From positions 370,263-434,262 of the forward strand of contig CAJJBU010000003.1 in NCBI GenBank assembly GCA_905182495.1: 64,000 nt of DNA, read 5' to 3'. Below, in pieces: positions 17,582-26,182 of this stretch. The notes below the pieces were generated by a model, which saw nothing but the letters and a program-made list of their open reading frames with translations, made no database searches and had not been told where the DNA came from. Every line of letters starts with the position of its first letter. Within the stretch, counting starts at the first letter, position 1. The translations under genes were made by a program, and so were the position numbers. The stretch comes from Flavobacteriales bacterium UBA952 (GTDB lineage Bacteria > Bacteroidota > Bacteroidia > Flavobacteriales_D > Crocinitomicaceae).

Positions 17582-18112
17582 TTAATCTTGACGATCTCTT
17601 GAGATTTCTTTTTTCACTTCTTTATATCCGAAAAGCAGCGTGTTTTTAACGCCAGGAAGCACCGTTTCAGCATATAGAACAGCATAAGAAGATAGTAGTG
17701 AAGCGTTTTTCACCTTTATTGGAACGGCCTTATTTTCAGGATCTAATGGGCCTAAAAGCAAAATTGCGCAACCCGAAAAGAAGCCCCACTTCATCATGCC
17801 GACAAGCGCACCTAGAACCTTGTTGAAGACGGAAAGCCAAACGAATGCAACAAACTTTTCAAACAACCGCCCCAGCAAACGAACCAATACTACAACAAGA
17901 ATAAAAACAATAATAAAAGAAAGGAAGGGGACCATAATACCGTCGTTTTCATCCACGAAGTAAAGGGAAAGCGTATTAGAAAAATGAAAAGCAAAAAAGA
18001 CACCCGCTAATAGGGATCCAAAGGTAAAGAGTTCCATAATAAAGCCTTTTCGCCACCCTAAAAACAACCCAACGGTTAAAAAAACAAGAATGCAGATGTC
18101 TAAAGTGTTCAT
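17582..18112 (-). CDS. CvpA family membrane protein
   Basis: A 176-aa integral membrane protein of the CvpA/colicin V production family. Four hydrophobic helices span about residues 5-160, and the family start pattern NTLDICILVFLTVGLFLGWRKG is clear. CvpA homologues affect envelope integrity and biofilm in other bacteria, but the biochemical role is unknown. Minus strand, divergent from tadA, and separated from the subtilisin gene by about 220 bp with no gene. Confidence 0.88.
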   Translation of the reverse strand: MNTLDICILVFLTVGLFLGWRKGFIMELFTFGSLLAGVFFAFHFSNTLSLYFVDENDGIMVPFLSFIIVFILVVVLVRLLGRLFEKFVAFVWLSVFNKVLGALVGMMKWGFFSGCAILLLGPLDPENKAVPIKVKNASLLSSYAVLYAETVLPGVKNTLLFGYKEVKKEISRDRQD

Positions 18113-18196
18113 GTCGTGAATTTAGAAATATATCGTTCATGAGATTCAATTATTAGTCATAAATTTACCGAGAAAGGACGTTAACAACTTAAAAGT

Positions 18197-18652
18197 ATGT
18201 TGGAAATTTACAATGACGAATTCTTCATGAAACAAGCGCTTATAGAAGCCCAAAAGGCCTTTGATAAGAATGAGGTGCCTGTGGGCGCCGTTGTTGTGTC
18301 TAACAACAGGATTATCGCTAGAAGTCACAATCTAACCGAACAACTAACCGATGTAACTGCCCATGCAGAGGTGCAAGCGATTACTGCAGCATCACAGTTT
18401 CTAGGGGCAAAATACTTAAAGGGATGTACCATATATATCACGCTGGAGCCTTGTTCTATGTGTGCTGGCGCTTTGTTTTGGTCTCAGATTGACAAGGTTG
18501 TTTTCAGCGCAAGAGATGAAAAGAGAGGGGCTGGCCGCTGCCAACCTTCGCTATACCACCCTGCTACACTGGTCGTTAATGGCCCAATGAAGGAAGAGAG
18601 CAAAAAAATAATACAAGCGTTTTTTGCTAAAAAGCGAAGATCAGTCATATAA
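18197..18652 (+). CDS. tadA: tRNA-specific adenosine deaminase
   Basis: Zinc-dependent deaminase (151 aa) that converts adenosine 34 to inosine in tRNA-Arg(ACG). The metal/active site HAEVQAI (His about 55, Glu about 57) and PCSMCAGAL (two Cys, about 85-90) are intact, with the family GAVVVSNNRII and ARSHNLTEQLTDVTAHAE segments. The 3' end overlaps the convergent recO gene by 12 bp. Confidence 0.94.
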   Translation: MLEIYNDEFFMKQALIEAQKAFDKNEVPVGAVVVSNNRIIARSHNLTEQLTDVTAHAEVQAITAASQFLGAKYLKGCTIYITLEPCSMCAGALFWSQIDKVVFSARDEKRGAGRCQPSLYHPATLVVNGPMKEESKKIIQAFFAKKRRSVI

Positions 18653-19333
18653 GGTTTCTCTTATAATCTCTACCGATTGCCTCGACTCGTAGCTAGGAAT
18701 ATGATAGGCACAGTAGCTTAAAAGGATATTAAAAATACGATTCTCCCGTCCATCTAAATTTTTTCCAGCGTTATAAAACAAGTCGTAAATAGAAGCAACT
18801 AGGAGAGGGTCGTCAACGCAATCATTAGAGGCTTCCTGAGGGTCAAAAACACCGGTTTTTATATCAAACTTCAGCAACCCGCCGCCCTCCGTTTTTAAAG
18901 GTTGATGACCCGAATAATGAATGAGACGTGCTAAAAACAAGACCGGAAAAGCCTTAACCTTAACTTCCTTGTTAAGGTCAATGATACTGCTTTTGATAAA
19001 AGCGAAAAAAGACTGATCCACGACTTCGTTGTTAAGAAAAGACTTTAGGCTCTCAGCAACAAAAAAGGCAATTAATATTTTAACAGGTGAGTTGTAGGTT
19101 CCCTCTAATGACCTTGACCGTTCTAAATCAACAATATTTTGAAGCCCAGAATCAGACCACCGATAAAATGAAACATGATATAACCCGAGAACAAAAGGCT
19201 TTATTTTCTTTTTTTTCCCACCTTTAATAATACCATTTTGTAGCCCATGTTTTTCCGAAAAAAAACGGACCCACAAACTGCTTTCAGAGTAGGGCTTTAT
19301 GCCAAGAAAAACAACTTCTGCGACTTCTTTCAA
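18641..19333 (-). CDS. recO: DNA repair protein RecO
   Basis: RecO, 230 aa, mediator of RecA loading in the RecFOR recombination pathway. The N-terminal OB fold is recognisable (AEVVFLGIKPYSESSLWVRFFSEKHGLQNGI), followed by the helical domain. The start codon is TTG (19333-19331), embedded in a TTGA overlap with the stop codon of the upstream TonB-dependent receptor gene. No better in-frame start exists and the alignment to the OB fold begins there. This suggests translational coupling between the two. The end overlaps tadA convergently. Confidence 0.9.
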   Translation of the reverse strand: MKEVAEVVFLGIKPYSESSLWVRFFSEKHGLQNGIIKGGKKKKIKPFVLGLYHVSFYRWSDSGLQNIVDLERSRSLEGTYNSPVKILIAFFVAESLKSFLNNEVVDQSFFAFIKSSIIDLNKEVKVKAFPVLFLARLIHYSGHQPLKTEGGGLLKFDIKTGVFDPQEASNDCVDDPLLVASIYDLFYNAGKNLDGRENRIFNILLSYCAYHIPSYESRQSVEIIRETLYD

Positions 19334-21795
19334 AACAGCTGGTTTCCGTTGGTTTTAGGCCTAAAATCTATTTTATAATAAAAAATAGGCAGGAACCCGA
19401 GTTGCTTTTTTTCAGAGATAGGCTCGTAGCCCGGACCCGACACGATATTTGGATCTAGGCTCGGCGCATAGGCTAGTCCAAGAAGATTACTAGTGTTTAA
19501 GACATTCACTAAATCTAATCCAATTTCGTGAGCCGTTTTCTTAGCATTTAACCTCCAGCTTATTTTTATGTCAAGTCTAAAATAATCTGCAAACTGCCTT
19601 TCGTTGAACAAGGAATCTTGAAAAATCACTTCTTTAAACTCTTCCGTAGCGTCAAGGTCAATATAGCCATAGCGCTTTCCTCCAGCTCGGGTTATTTTTA
19701 TTCCCAGACCAAGGATGTTTTTTTCTCCTAAACTAAATTCTTTTCCCGCCAAGAGGTTAAAGACGTATGAACCGTTGTAGGAAGTGCTCCTCAAGACATT
19801 GTCACTTCCGGTGTATTTTGAATCGTAAACCGTTCCAGAAAACAAAAAGAAAAAGCTTTTGTTGAAATATTTTTGAACGGTGAGTTCTAGCCCATAGTTA
19901 AGACCTGTTCCTGTATTTTCAAGTGAGTCTGGAAAAATCCTTGAAAATCCAGAGCCCATGTTTATCATTGAAAAAGACGAAGGAGAAACGGTAACAGGAA
20001 CCTCGTATAAGTGTTGATAATAAGCCTCTGTTTTGACACTAAAGCCCTTCTCAAAAGTTTTTTCATAGCCGATTCCACTATGTATGCTTTTCATGAAGCC
20101 CATGTCTTGGTTTTGATAAACCTTATTTCCTAAACCATCAAGCTGGTGATAAGAGTATGTGTATAGTGGCTGCATTTGACTATGCATACCTGCCCCTGCA
20201 AAGACGGATTGGTTTTTTCGAAAGCGATACTTCACCCCTGTTCGCGGTTCGATAGGGCTTAAGCTATTGGCGTTTGAGAAATATTGACTGTGCAGGCCAA
20301 GGGTGAAGTCTAAATTATCATTGGCGCGATACTTCCATTGCATAAAAGGTTGCACCAAAAGTTTTGTCCCAGAATAGTTCCAACGGTTTTTAAAGAGATC
20401 TGGGACGTCTAGGTTATACAAAACAGAATCGGATTGAAACAGGCTAAAAACATCGATATTCACCCCTGTTTTAATGAGATGTTTTTTATTGACCTTATGG
20501 TTGAGGCTTAAATGCCCTGACGTTTTTAAGGTGTTAAAATTATACCCCATCATTAGGTAGGATGTATCCACTGAAATCAAAGTGTCTTCTCCGTCAATTA
20601 TCAAGCTTCGTTGCAAATAATCATGTCTGCTATGCTGCTCTTCAAATGAGGCTGCAACAGTAGCAGAAACAAATGTTTTTTCGTTTAGTGGCTTTTTGAA
20701 GTTTAGCCCAGACACATACATAGAGGTGCCAAACTTTTGGTCTCGGTCCCCCTCCCCATAAAACTCCGTTGAATATTCTGTTTGATCTGAAATTAATATA
20801 TCTATGTTGCTTTTACCCCCTATACCAAACCAAGAGATTTGCCCTCCTTTTTTAAGCGGAAAATTGAATTTAAATGATGCGTCTCCATATTGAGGAACAG
20901 CGTCGGTGCCTATTTTTATGCCAATCTGCTGAAATAAAGAGAGTGTGGAATAGCGCGCCATTATTAAATAGCTCGACTTATTTTTCTTTGAAATAGGCCC
21001 CTCTGCTAGAAACTCAGTTCCTAGAAAGCCAAACTGCCCGGTAAACTCATGGCGATTATTATTTCCTTTTCTAAGTTTCAAATCAAAAACCCCTGATGTA
21101 CTATTCCCATATTCAGCAGGAAAAGCACTCATGAAGAAATCGGAGTTTGCAAGAAGTTTATTATTTATAATAGAAACAGGACCACCCGTGCTTCCTGAAA
21201 TCGCAAAATGAGAGGGGTTTGGTATATCAATACCCTCAACGCGCCAAACCACTCCAAGGGGGCTATTTCCGCGAATAACTATATCGTTTCTAGAGTCATC
21301 GGACCCCTGCACGCCCGCAAAGTTAGATGCCATTCTAGCGGGATCCATCCTTGAGCCGGGGTAGCGATTCGTTTCTTCAACGCTAAACTGTTGAGCAGAA
21401 ATCAATGCCAGTTCGTTAAGAACCTCACCTTGTTTTCGCCCCCGGACAACAACCTCTTCTTTGTCTGAGACAAATTCTACAAGTGGTATACTAAGAACAA
21501 TTTCTTTTGCGGAAGAAACCTCAATCGTCAATGTGTTTGCAGCGTATAACGAATAAGTAACCCGAACTTCATGCTTACCGACAGGCACATCGGTAATAAC
21601 AAAGTCGCCGTCAAAATCTGTCAAAGCCCTATAGGGCTTTTCGGAGCCTTTATTAATGGATAAAACGACTTTAACACCAGTTAATGGATATTTTGTTTCG
21701 CTATCAAAAACGCTCCCCCGAATTGTTTGGGTGGGTTGTTGTAAGAAGCAAAAAGAGTGAAAAATCAGAAAAGCAATAGGTAATAGTCTATTCAT
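19330..21795 (-). CDS. TonB-dependent receptor with carboxypeptidase-like N-terminal domain
   Basis: Outer membrane receptor of 821 aa. A signal peptide (to about residue 20) precedes a CarboxypepD_reg-like domain (about 22-105, IRGSVFDSETKYPLTGVKVVL). The plug is next (EEVVVRGRKQGEVLNE, then VQGSDDSRNDIVIRGNSPLGVVWRVEGIDIPNPSHF), followed by a barrel. It lacks the SusC family signature and no SusD follows, so the substrate is unknown. Its stop overlaps the recO TTG start, an odd functional pairing. Divergent from the thioredoxin-like gene. Confidence 0.93.
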   Translation of the reverse strand: MNRLLPIAFLIFHSFCFLQQPTQTIRGSVFDSETKYPLTGVKVVLSINKGSEKPYRALTDFDGDFVITDVPVGKHEVRVTYSLYAANTLTIEVSSAKEIVLSIPLVEFVSDKEEVVVRGRKQGEVLNELALISAQQFSVEETNRYPGSRMDPARMASNFAGVQGSDDSRNDIVIRGNSPLGVVWRVEGIDIPNPSHFAISGSTGGPVSIINNKLLANSDFFMSAFPAEYGNSTSGVFDLKLRKGNNNRHEFTGQFGFLGTEFLAEGPISKKNKSSYLIMARYSTLSLFQQIGIKIGTDAVPQYGDASFKFNFPLKKGGQISWFGIGGKSNIDILISDQTEYSTEFYGEGDRDQKFGTSMYVSGLNFKKPLNEKTFVSATVAASFEEQHSRHDYLQRSLIIDGEDTLISVDTSYLMMGYNFNTLKTSGHLSLNHKVNKKHLIKTGVNIDVFSLFQSDSVLYNLDVPDLFKNRWNYSGTKLLVQPFMQWKYRANDNLDFTLGLHSQYFSNANSLSPIEPRTGVKYRFRKNQSVFAGAGMHSQMQPLYTYSYHQLDGLGNKVYQNQDMGFMKSIHSGIGYEKTFEKGFSVKTEAYYQHLYEVPVTVSPSSFSMINMGSGFSRIFPDSLENTGTGLNYGLELTVQKYFNKSFFFLFSGTVYDSKYTGSDNVLRSTSYNGSYVFNLLAGKEFSLGEKNILGLGIKITRAGGKRYGYIDLDATEEFKEVIFQDSLFNERQFADYFRLDIKISWRLNAKKTAHEIGLDLVNVLNTSNLLGLAYAPSLDPNIVSGPGYEPISEKKQLGFLPIFYYKIDFRPKTNGNQLF

Positions 21796-21945
21796 CTAGA
21801 TCAGTTTGTAACGAAAATACAAGTATTATTTTATTAAAGGCAAGATGAATTGTTTCTAAAAAGGATATTTTTGAGGGGAGATGAATTCTTTTGCACGGTC
21901 TTTGTAAAACAATATGAAATCAGTAATTTTAAAAAAAATCAAAAC

Positions 21946-22410
21946 ATGAAAACGTCCATCACTTTATTTTTCGCCCTATTTATTTCAATCTCATTTGGGC
22001 AAACCAAGCTTGTCTGGCATGAAGACCTAGGCGAAGCAATGGAAATCGCCAATAAAACGAACAAGCCTTTAATGATGTTTTTTACAGGAAGCGATTGGTG
22101 CGGATGGTGTATTCGATTACAAAAAGAGGTTTTTTTCAAAGAGGAATTTACAAAATGGGCAAATGAAAATGTTGTTTTACTTGAGCTAGATTACCCAAAA
22201 AGAAAAGTACAAAGCCCAGAGGTTAAGTCGCAAAACAGCAGTCTCCAGCGTCAATTTAAAGTGCAAGGATACCCTACAGTATGGTTTGTGAACGCGGAAA
22301 AGGACTCTCAAGGCCAGGTTCTGTTCAAGCAAATAGGAAAAACGGGATACGTAAGAGGTGGTCCAGAGGTATGGATTTTAAACGCGAAATCGTTGTTAGG
22401 CAGTAAATAA
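21946..22410 (+). CDS. Exported thioredoxin-fold protein
   Basis: Periplasmic thioredoxin-like protein, 154 aa from ATG 21946. An in-frame upstream start at 21850 would place 32 charged residues before the signal peptide and is rejected. The signal peptide MKTSITLFFALFISISFGQ is clear. The redox motif WCGWC lies at about residues 51-55 in the context TGSDWCGWC, and the cis-Pro loop is VQGYPTVWFV. This matches the thioredoxin_7/DUF255-like group. Likely role is reduction or isomerisation of envelope disulfides; the partner is unknown. Confidence 0.88.
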   Translation: MKTSITLFFALFISISFGQTKLVWHEDLGEAMEIANKTNKPLMMFFTGSDWCGWCIRLQKEVFFKEEFTKWANENVVLLELDYPKRKVQSPEVKSQNSSLQRQFKVQGYPTVWFVNAEKDSQGQVLFKQIGKTGYVRGGPEVWILNAKSLLGSK

Positions 22411-22412
22411 GC

Positions 22413-22868
22413 CTAGAAAAAACCTTCGCAATCTTCGGCCGTATAGCCTTTTGATGCAAGGTAACGTAGCACCTTCGTTTTTTTTATAAAAGCGGTTTCT
22501 TTTTCAGGGAGCGTGGCGTTTTTTTTAGCCACCAAGCTTATTAGGTTCTTCTTGTACACTTCTCGATTGAGATCTCTTAAACCCTCCTCAATAAGCTGCT
22601 GGGGGATGTGTCGTTGAAACAAACCAGAACGGATTTTATTTACACCCCACTTTTTAATATTGACCCGACCTTCAACATAGGAACTAACAAATCGCTTATC
22701 GTTTAAAAAGTTATTTTTTTTTAGGACATCCAGGAGACTGTTTTCCATCGACTTATCGGATGTGCCCAGTGATTGAATTTTATTTAGAACGTCCTTTGTG
22801 CAGCGCTCTTGGTAGGCACAGAACCGCTCAAGTCGGAGTTTTATTTCATCGAACCCAAGGGATTCCAT
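22413..22868 (-). CDS. recX: Regulatory protein RecX
   Basis: RecX family regulator of RecA filaments, 151 aa. It has the all-helical repeats with the family patterns ERFCAYQERCTKDV, VLKKNNFLNDKRFVSSYVEGRV, KWGVNKIRSGLFQRHI and KVLRYLASKGYTAEDC. It begins 2 bp after the rng stop codon, so it is likely co-transcribed with rng. recA is not in the window. Confidence 0.9.
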   Translation of the reverse strand: MESLGFDEIKLRLERFCAYQERCTKDVLNKIQSLGTSDKSMENSLLDVLKKNNFLNDKRFVSSYVEGRVNIKKWGVNKIRSGLFQRHIPQQLIEEGLRDLNREVYKKNLISLVAKKNATLPEKETAFIKKTKVLRYLASKGYTAEDCEGFF

Positions 22869-22870
22869 GC

Positions 22871-24418
22871 TTAGTAAGATATTTTTTCTTTGTTTTTATC
22901 CGTGAAAGAATATTCTAAAAGCTTATATGACGACAAACCATTGACGGAGATCCATTTTTTATATTTAAAAAACCAACGCCGTTGTTTTGACAAAATTCCT
23001 TTTGTGAAAAAAGCCTCTAGGTATGGATGAACGCTTAGTTCAACGGAGGTTTTAGGGTTTTGTTTAATAAGGTATTCTAGAGTTGACTCTATTTCTTCAG
23101 CGAATAAAATACTTGCTTGAATTTCTCCAGAACCATTACATGTTGGGCAAGCCTCTCCGGTTTTAATGTCCGTTTCTGGACGAACTCTTTGCCTCGTTAT
23201 TTCAACGACGCCAAAACGAGAAGGAGGGACAATATTGTGCTTTGCCCGATCGGACTTCATAAGCTCTTTCATTTTCTCAAATAAAGCCTTATTGTTTGCC
23301 CTTTCGTGCATGTCAATAAAATCGACACATATAATACCACCCATGTCTCGCAATTGTAAAACACGCGCGATTTCCTCTGCCGCCTCGATGTTTGTGGCCA
23401 ACGCATTGGATTCTTGTCCGTCAGCACCTTTCCGGTTTCCGCTATTGACATCAATAACGTGCATTGCCTCGGTGTGTTCGATAATTAGATAACCACCACT
23501 AGCCAATGGTACTTTTTTACCAAAGAGTGTTTTGATTTGCTTACTGATTCCAAAGCGCTCAAAAACGTCAAGTTTACCGCTATAGTGTTTTACTATTTTT
23601 TCTTTTCCAGGCGCAATAGAAGATACATATTCACGGATCTCATCATAAAGAACATCATTGTTAACATGAATATTAGAGAAGTCTCCATTTAGAAGATCTC
23701 TTAACATTGATGAAGTTCTGTTGAGCTCTCCAAGAAGTTTTTTCGGTCCACGGCTACCTTTAATGCTGGAAAACATCTCATGCCACTTTTCGAGTAATTG
23801 TTTGAGATCTTGTTCTAGGTCTTCTGTCGATTTGTTTTCAGCGACCGTTCGAATAATAACACCGAAATTTTTTGGTTTAATTCTTCCCATCACCTCTTTA
23901 AGGCGTTTTTTCTCTTCGTTTTCACGAATTTTTTGGGACACAGAAATTTTTTCAGAAAAAGGAACTAAAACAAGGTATCTCCCTGCTATTGTAACTTCGG
24001 AACAGAGTCGAGGACCCTTTGTAGAAATCGGCTCTTTAGATACTTGTACCAAAATAGACTGAGATGATGAAAGAACATCGGAGACTTTACCATCTTTTTC
24101 AATATCGTTTTCAAGTTTGAAGTATCTCAGGTCAGAGACACTTTGTTTGCCTCGTAATGTGTTTTTACAAAAACGGGCAAAAGACTGGTATTGAGGGCCT
24201 AAGTCAAGGTAATGCAGAAAAGCATCTTTTTCATAACCAACATCAACAAAGGCAGCATTTAAACTAGGAACAACCCTACGGACCTTTCCAAGATATATAT
24301 CACCAACAGCAAAGTCAACCCCTCCACGATCCTCATGTAATTCAATGAGTTTACCGTCTCTTAATAGGGCTATCCAGATGTCGTTGGCTCGAGAATCAAC
24401 AACAATTTCTAATTTCAC
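22871..24418 (-). CDS. rng: Ribonuclease G (RNase E/G family)
   Basis: Endoribonuclease of 515 aa for 5S/16S rRNA processing and mRNA decay. The N-terminal S1 domain starts at about residue 35 (GDIYLGKVRRVVPSLNAAFVDVG). The DNase I-like catalytic part carries IDVNSGNRKG and IICVDFIDM with metal-binding aspartates, and the Zn-link cysteines are CPTCNGSG (about residue 425). Ends with a short domain without the RNase E scaffold tail, so G-type. Co-directional with recX. Confidence 0.95.
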   Translation of the reverse strand: MKLEIVVDSRANDIWIALLRDGKLIELHEDRGGVDFAVGDIYLGKVRRVVPSLNAAFVDVGYEKDAFLHYLDLGPQYQSFARFCKNTLRGKQSVSDLRYFKLENDIEKDGKVSDVLSSSQSILVQVSKEPISTKGPRLCSEVTIAGRYLVLVPFSEKISVSQKIRENEEKKRLKEVMGRIKPKNFGVIIRTVAENKSTEDLEQDLKQLLEKWHEMFSSIKGSRGPKKLLGELNRTSSMLRDLLNGDFSNIHVNNDVLYDEIREYVSSIAPGKEKIVKHYSGKLDVFERFGISKQIKTLFGKKVPLASGGYLIIEHTEAMHVIDVNSGNRKGADGQESNALATNIEAAEEIARVLQLRDMGGIICVDFIDMHERANNKALFEKMKELMKSDRAKHNIVPPSRFGVVEITRQRVRPETDIKTGEACPTCNGSGEIQASILFAEEIESTLEYLIKQNPKTSVELSVHPYLEAFFTKGILSKQRRWFFKYKKWISVNGLSSYKLLEYSFTDKNKEKISY

Positions 24419-24445
24419 AAAAGTATTTTAAGTTAAACGAAAGAG

Positions 24446-24466
24446 GTCCGAACAGGATGTTCGGAC
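24446..24466 (-). terminator. Perfect hairpin between the 30-aa basic protein gene and rng
   Basis: GTCCGAACA (24446-24454) and TGTTCGGAC (24458-24466) form a 9-bp stem with a 3-nt loop. It lies downstream of the minus-strand 30-aa gene and upstream of rng. The following minus-strand bases (CTCTTTCGTTT) are U-rich but interrupted, so this is a terminator or attenuator candidate. Confidence 0.5.
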
Positions 24467-24488
24467 TTAAAAACCAAAGAAAAGATTG

Positions 24489-24581
24489 TTATTTTTTCTT
24501 CTTATGACGGTTTTTTCTAAGTCGTTTTTTTCTTTTGTGGGTCGACATCTTATGTCTTTTTCTTTTCTTACCGCTTGGCAT
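24489..24581 (-). CDS. 30-aa highly basic AURKAIP1/COX24-domain protein (bS22/mS38-like)
   Basis: A very short gene encoding MPSGKKRKRHKMSTHKRKKR and ten more residues, almost entirely Lys/Arg/His. I recognise this as the conserved short Bacteroidota protein annotated as AURKAIP1/COX24 domain-containing, related to mycobacterial ribosomal protein bS22 and mitochondrial mS38. Role is therefore probably a small-subunit ribosomal component; this is inference from the family. It sits between hairpins on either side and upstream of rng. Easily missed by gene callers because of its length. Confidence 0.85.
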   Translation of the reverse strand: MPSGKKRKRHKMSTHKRKKRLRKNRHKKKK

Positions 24582-24620
24582 ATCTATATATTTTAATGTG
24601 TATAAAAATCTTTTACAAAA

Positions 24621-24647
24621 TAAAAAGCACTCCCGAAGAAGGAGTGC
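24621..24647 (-). terminator. Intrinsic terminator downstream of the HU-like gene
   Basis: On the minus strand GCACTCC and GGAGTGC form a 7-bp stem (24627-24647) with a 7-nt loop and are followed directly by TTTTTA. It lies about 33 bp beyond the HU-like gene stop, in the right orientation. Confidence 0.8.
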
Positions 24648-24679
24648 AAAGGTAAACAATATATTTATAAAAAATAATT

Positions 24680-24970
24680 TTAACCCACAGTAACATTGTT
24701 CTTAACCTCATCTACAAAAACCTTAGATGGCTTAAAGCTAGGAATATTGTGCGCGGGAATAATAATTGTTGTGTTTTTCGAAATGTTTCGTCCTGTTTTT
24801 TGAGCACGTTCTTTAACGATAAAGCTTCCAAAACCTCTCAGGTATACATTACGCCCCCCTGAAAGAGATCGTTTTATGGACTGCATAAAGGCTTCCACCG
24901 CGCGTAGCGCTTCCGACTTCTCCAATCCTGTTTCCTCTGCTATACCTGCTACAATTTCTGCTTTCGTCAT
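24680..24970 (-). CDS. HU/IHF family DNA-binding protein
   Basis: Histone-like bacterial DNA-binding protein of 96 aa. The N-terminal dimerisation helices (MTKAEIVAGIAEETGLEKSE) are followed by the beta-arm region with GFGSFIVKERAQKTGRN and the arm residues IPAHNIPSFKPSK. It is of the HU/IHF-type that organises the nucleoid. Single gene ending in a good intrinsic terminator; a TATTTTTG promoter element lies 36 bp upstream. Confidence 0.93.
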   Translation of the reverse strand: MTKAEIVAGIAEETGLEKSEALRAVEAFMQSIKRSLSGGRNVYLRGFGSFIVKERAQKTGRNISKNTTIIIPAHNIPSFKPSKVFVDEVKNNVTVG

Positions 24971-25005
24971 ATTTTGAACGTTTAGTTTTTCTGTTTAAAT
25001 TTCTA

Positions 25006-25013
25006 CAAAAATA
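25006..25013 (-). promoter_or_regulatory. -7 promoter element for the HU-like gene
   Basis: TATTTTTG on the minus strand, 35 bp ahead of the ATG at 24970, matches the TAnnTTTG element. A clear -33 TTG at the right spacing is not seen. Confidence 0.4.
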
Positions 25014-25072
25014 TGTCTTACATTTCTTATTTTCGCTACTTGAGTCAAAAGAATTAACACTTAATTGTCTAA

Positions 25073-26104
25073 ATGGTTCGTTTTCAGAGATTACTACAGA
25101 ATTGGTACAGCGAAAATAAACGTGATTTACCATGGCGTAGAACGAAAAACCCTTATAAAGTTTGGCTGAGTGAAATAATTTTACAGCAAACCAGAGTAGC
25201 ACAAGGGCTAGCTTACTACAATAAGTTCGTTTATACGTACCCAACGGTGAGCGATTTGGCCCAAGCGTCAGAACAGGAAGTACTTAACCTCTGGAAGGGC
25301 TTAGGGTATTACTCTCGGGCAAGAAACCTCCATAAGACAGCCAAAGAAGTTTTTAATGAGCACGGCGGTGTTTTTCCAGAGACTTACCTGGGGCTAATAA
25401 AGCTTTCAGGGGTCGGCCCTTACACGGCAGCGGCTATCTCTTCTTTCTGCTTTGATGAAGCGCAAGCCGTTTTAGATGGTAATGTTTTTAGAGTGTTAAG
25501 TAGGATTCACGACCATCAGACACCAATAAACACTACTCTTGGAATGAAAGAGTTTTCGGTTTTGGCCAAAGCGCATTTAAACCTCCAAGATCCCGCAAGC
25601 TACAACCAGGCGATTATGGAGTTTGGCGCGCTTCATTGTAAGCCGAAAAACCCAAGATGTGAAACATGCCCATTTACCTTAGAGTGTTCGGCTTTAATAA
25701 ACGGAACGATCGATCTTAGACCTCAGAAAATAAAGAAATTAAAAATTAAAAAACGGTTCTTTCTCTATATCGTTTATACAGATAGAGCATCAAAAATGGT
25801 TTACTTAAAGAAACGAACAGCAAAGGATATTTGGCATCATCTTTTTGACTTTTACCTTGAGGAGTATTCGTCAAAAGAGGAGCTTGAAAAAGCAATAACA
25901 GAAGACTTGGAGATAGAACCCGTGCAAAAAACGCACAAGCTAACGCATCAGACGCTTCATGTCACGTTTATTCAAAAAGAGATAAAGAAACCCTTGCCCA
26001 CTGACGAAACACTTAAGCCCTATTCCCTGAAGAGCCTGAAGAATTTACCTATTCCCACCCTCCATCAGAAATATATTGAAGAGGAATTAGGTTTTTTGGG
26101 TTAG
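25073..26104 (+). CDS. mutY: A/G-specific adenine glycosylase MutY
   Basis: Base-excision repair glycosylase that removes adenine opposite 8-oxoguanine; 343 aa. The catalytic-domain start (LPWRRTKNPYKVWLSEIILQQT) has the conserved Glu. The helix-hairpin-helix SGVGPYTAAAI and the catalytic Asp in VLDGNVFRVLSR are present. The [4Fe-4S] cysteines follow as C-x6-C-x2-C-x5-C at residues 189, 196, 199 and 205. A C-terminal NUDIX-like domain recognises 8-oxoG. Divergent from the HU-like gene. Confidence 0.96.
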   Translation: MVRFQRLLQNWYSENKRDLPWRRTKNPYKVWLSEIILQQTRVAQGLAYYNKFVYTYPTVSDLAQASEQEVLNLWKGLGYYSRARNLHKTAKEVFNEHGGVFPETYLGLIKLSGVGPYTAAAISSFCFDEAQAVLDGNVFRVLSRIHDHQTPINTTLGMKEFSVLAKAHLNLQDPASYNQAIMEFGALHCKPKNPRCETCPFTLECSALINGTIDLRPQKIKKLKIKKRFFLYIVYTDRASKMVYLKKRTAKDIWHHLFDFYLEEYSSKEELEKAITEDLEIEPVQKTHKLTHQTLHVTFIQKEIKKPLPTDETLKPYSLKSLKNLPIPTLHQKYIEEELGFLG

Positions 26105-26124
26105 TGTTTAAAGATGTATTTTTG
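26095..26124 (+). promoter_or_regulatory. Consensus Bacteroidota promoter for pdxA
   Basis: TTTG at 26095-26098, an 18-bp spacer and TATTTTTG at 26117-26124 match both elements of the sigma-ABfr promoter. The start site would fall near 26130, downstream of the in-frame ATG at 26114, which supports the pdxA start at 26183. The -33 element lies within the last codons of mutY. Confidence 0.65.
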
Positions 26125-26182
26125 CATTAAGCAATTTGAACGGCCCTGTCGAGAGGGTGACATTATTTACATTAAAAGGTCT

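Noticed and set aside
24849..25244. 131-codon minus-strand frame
   Set aside because: It overlaps the HU-like gene and mutY and has no recognisable protein features.
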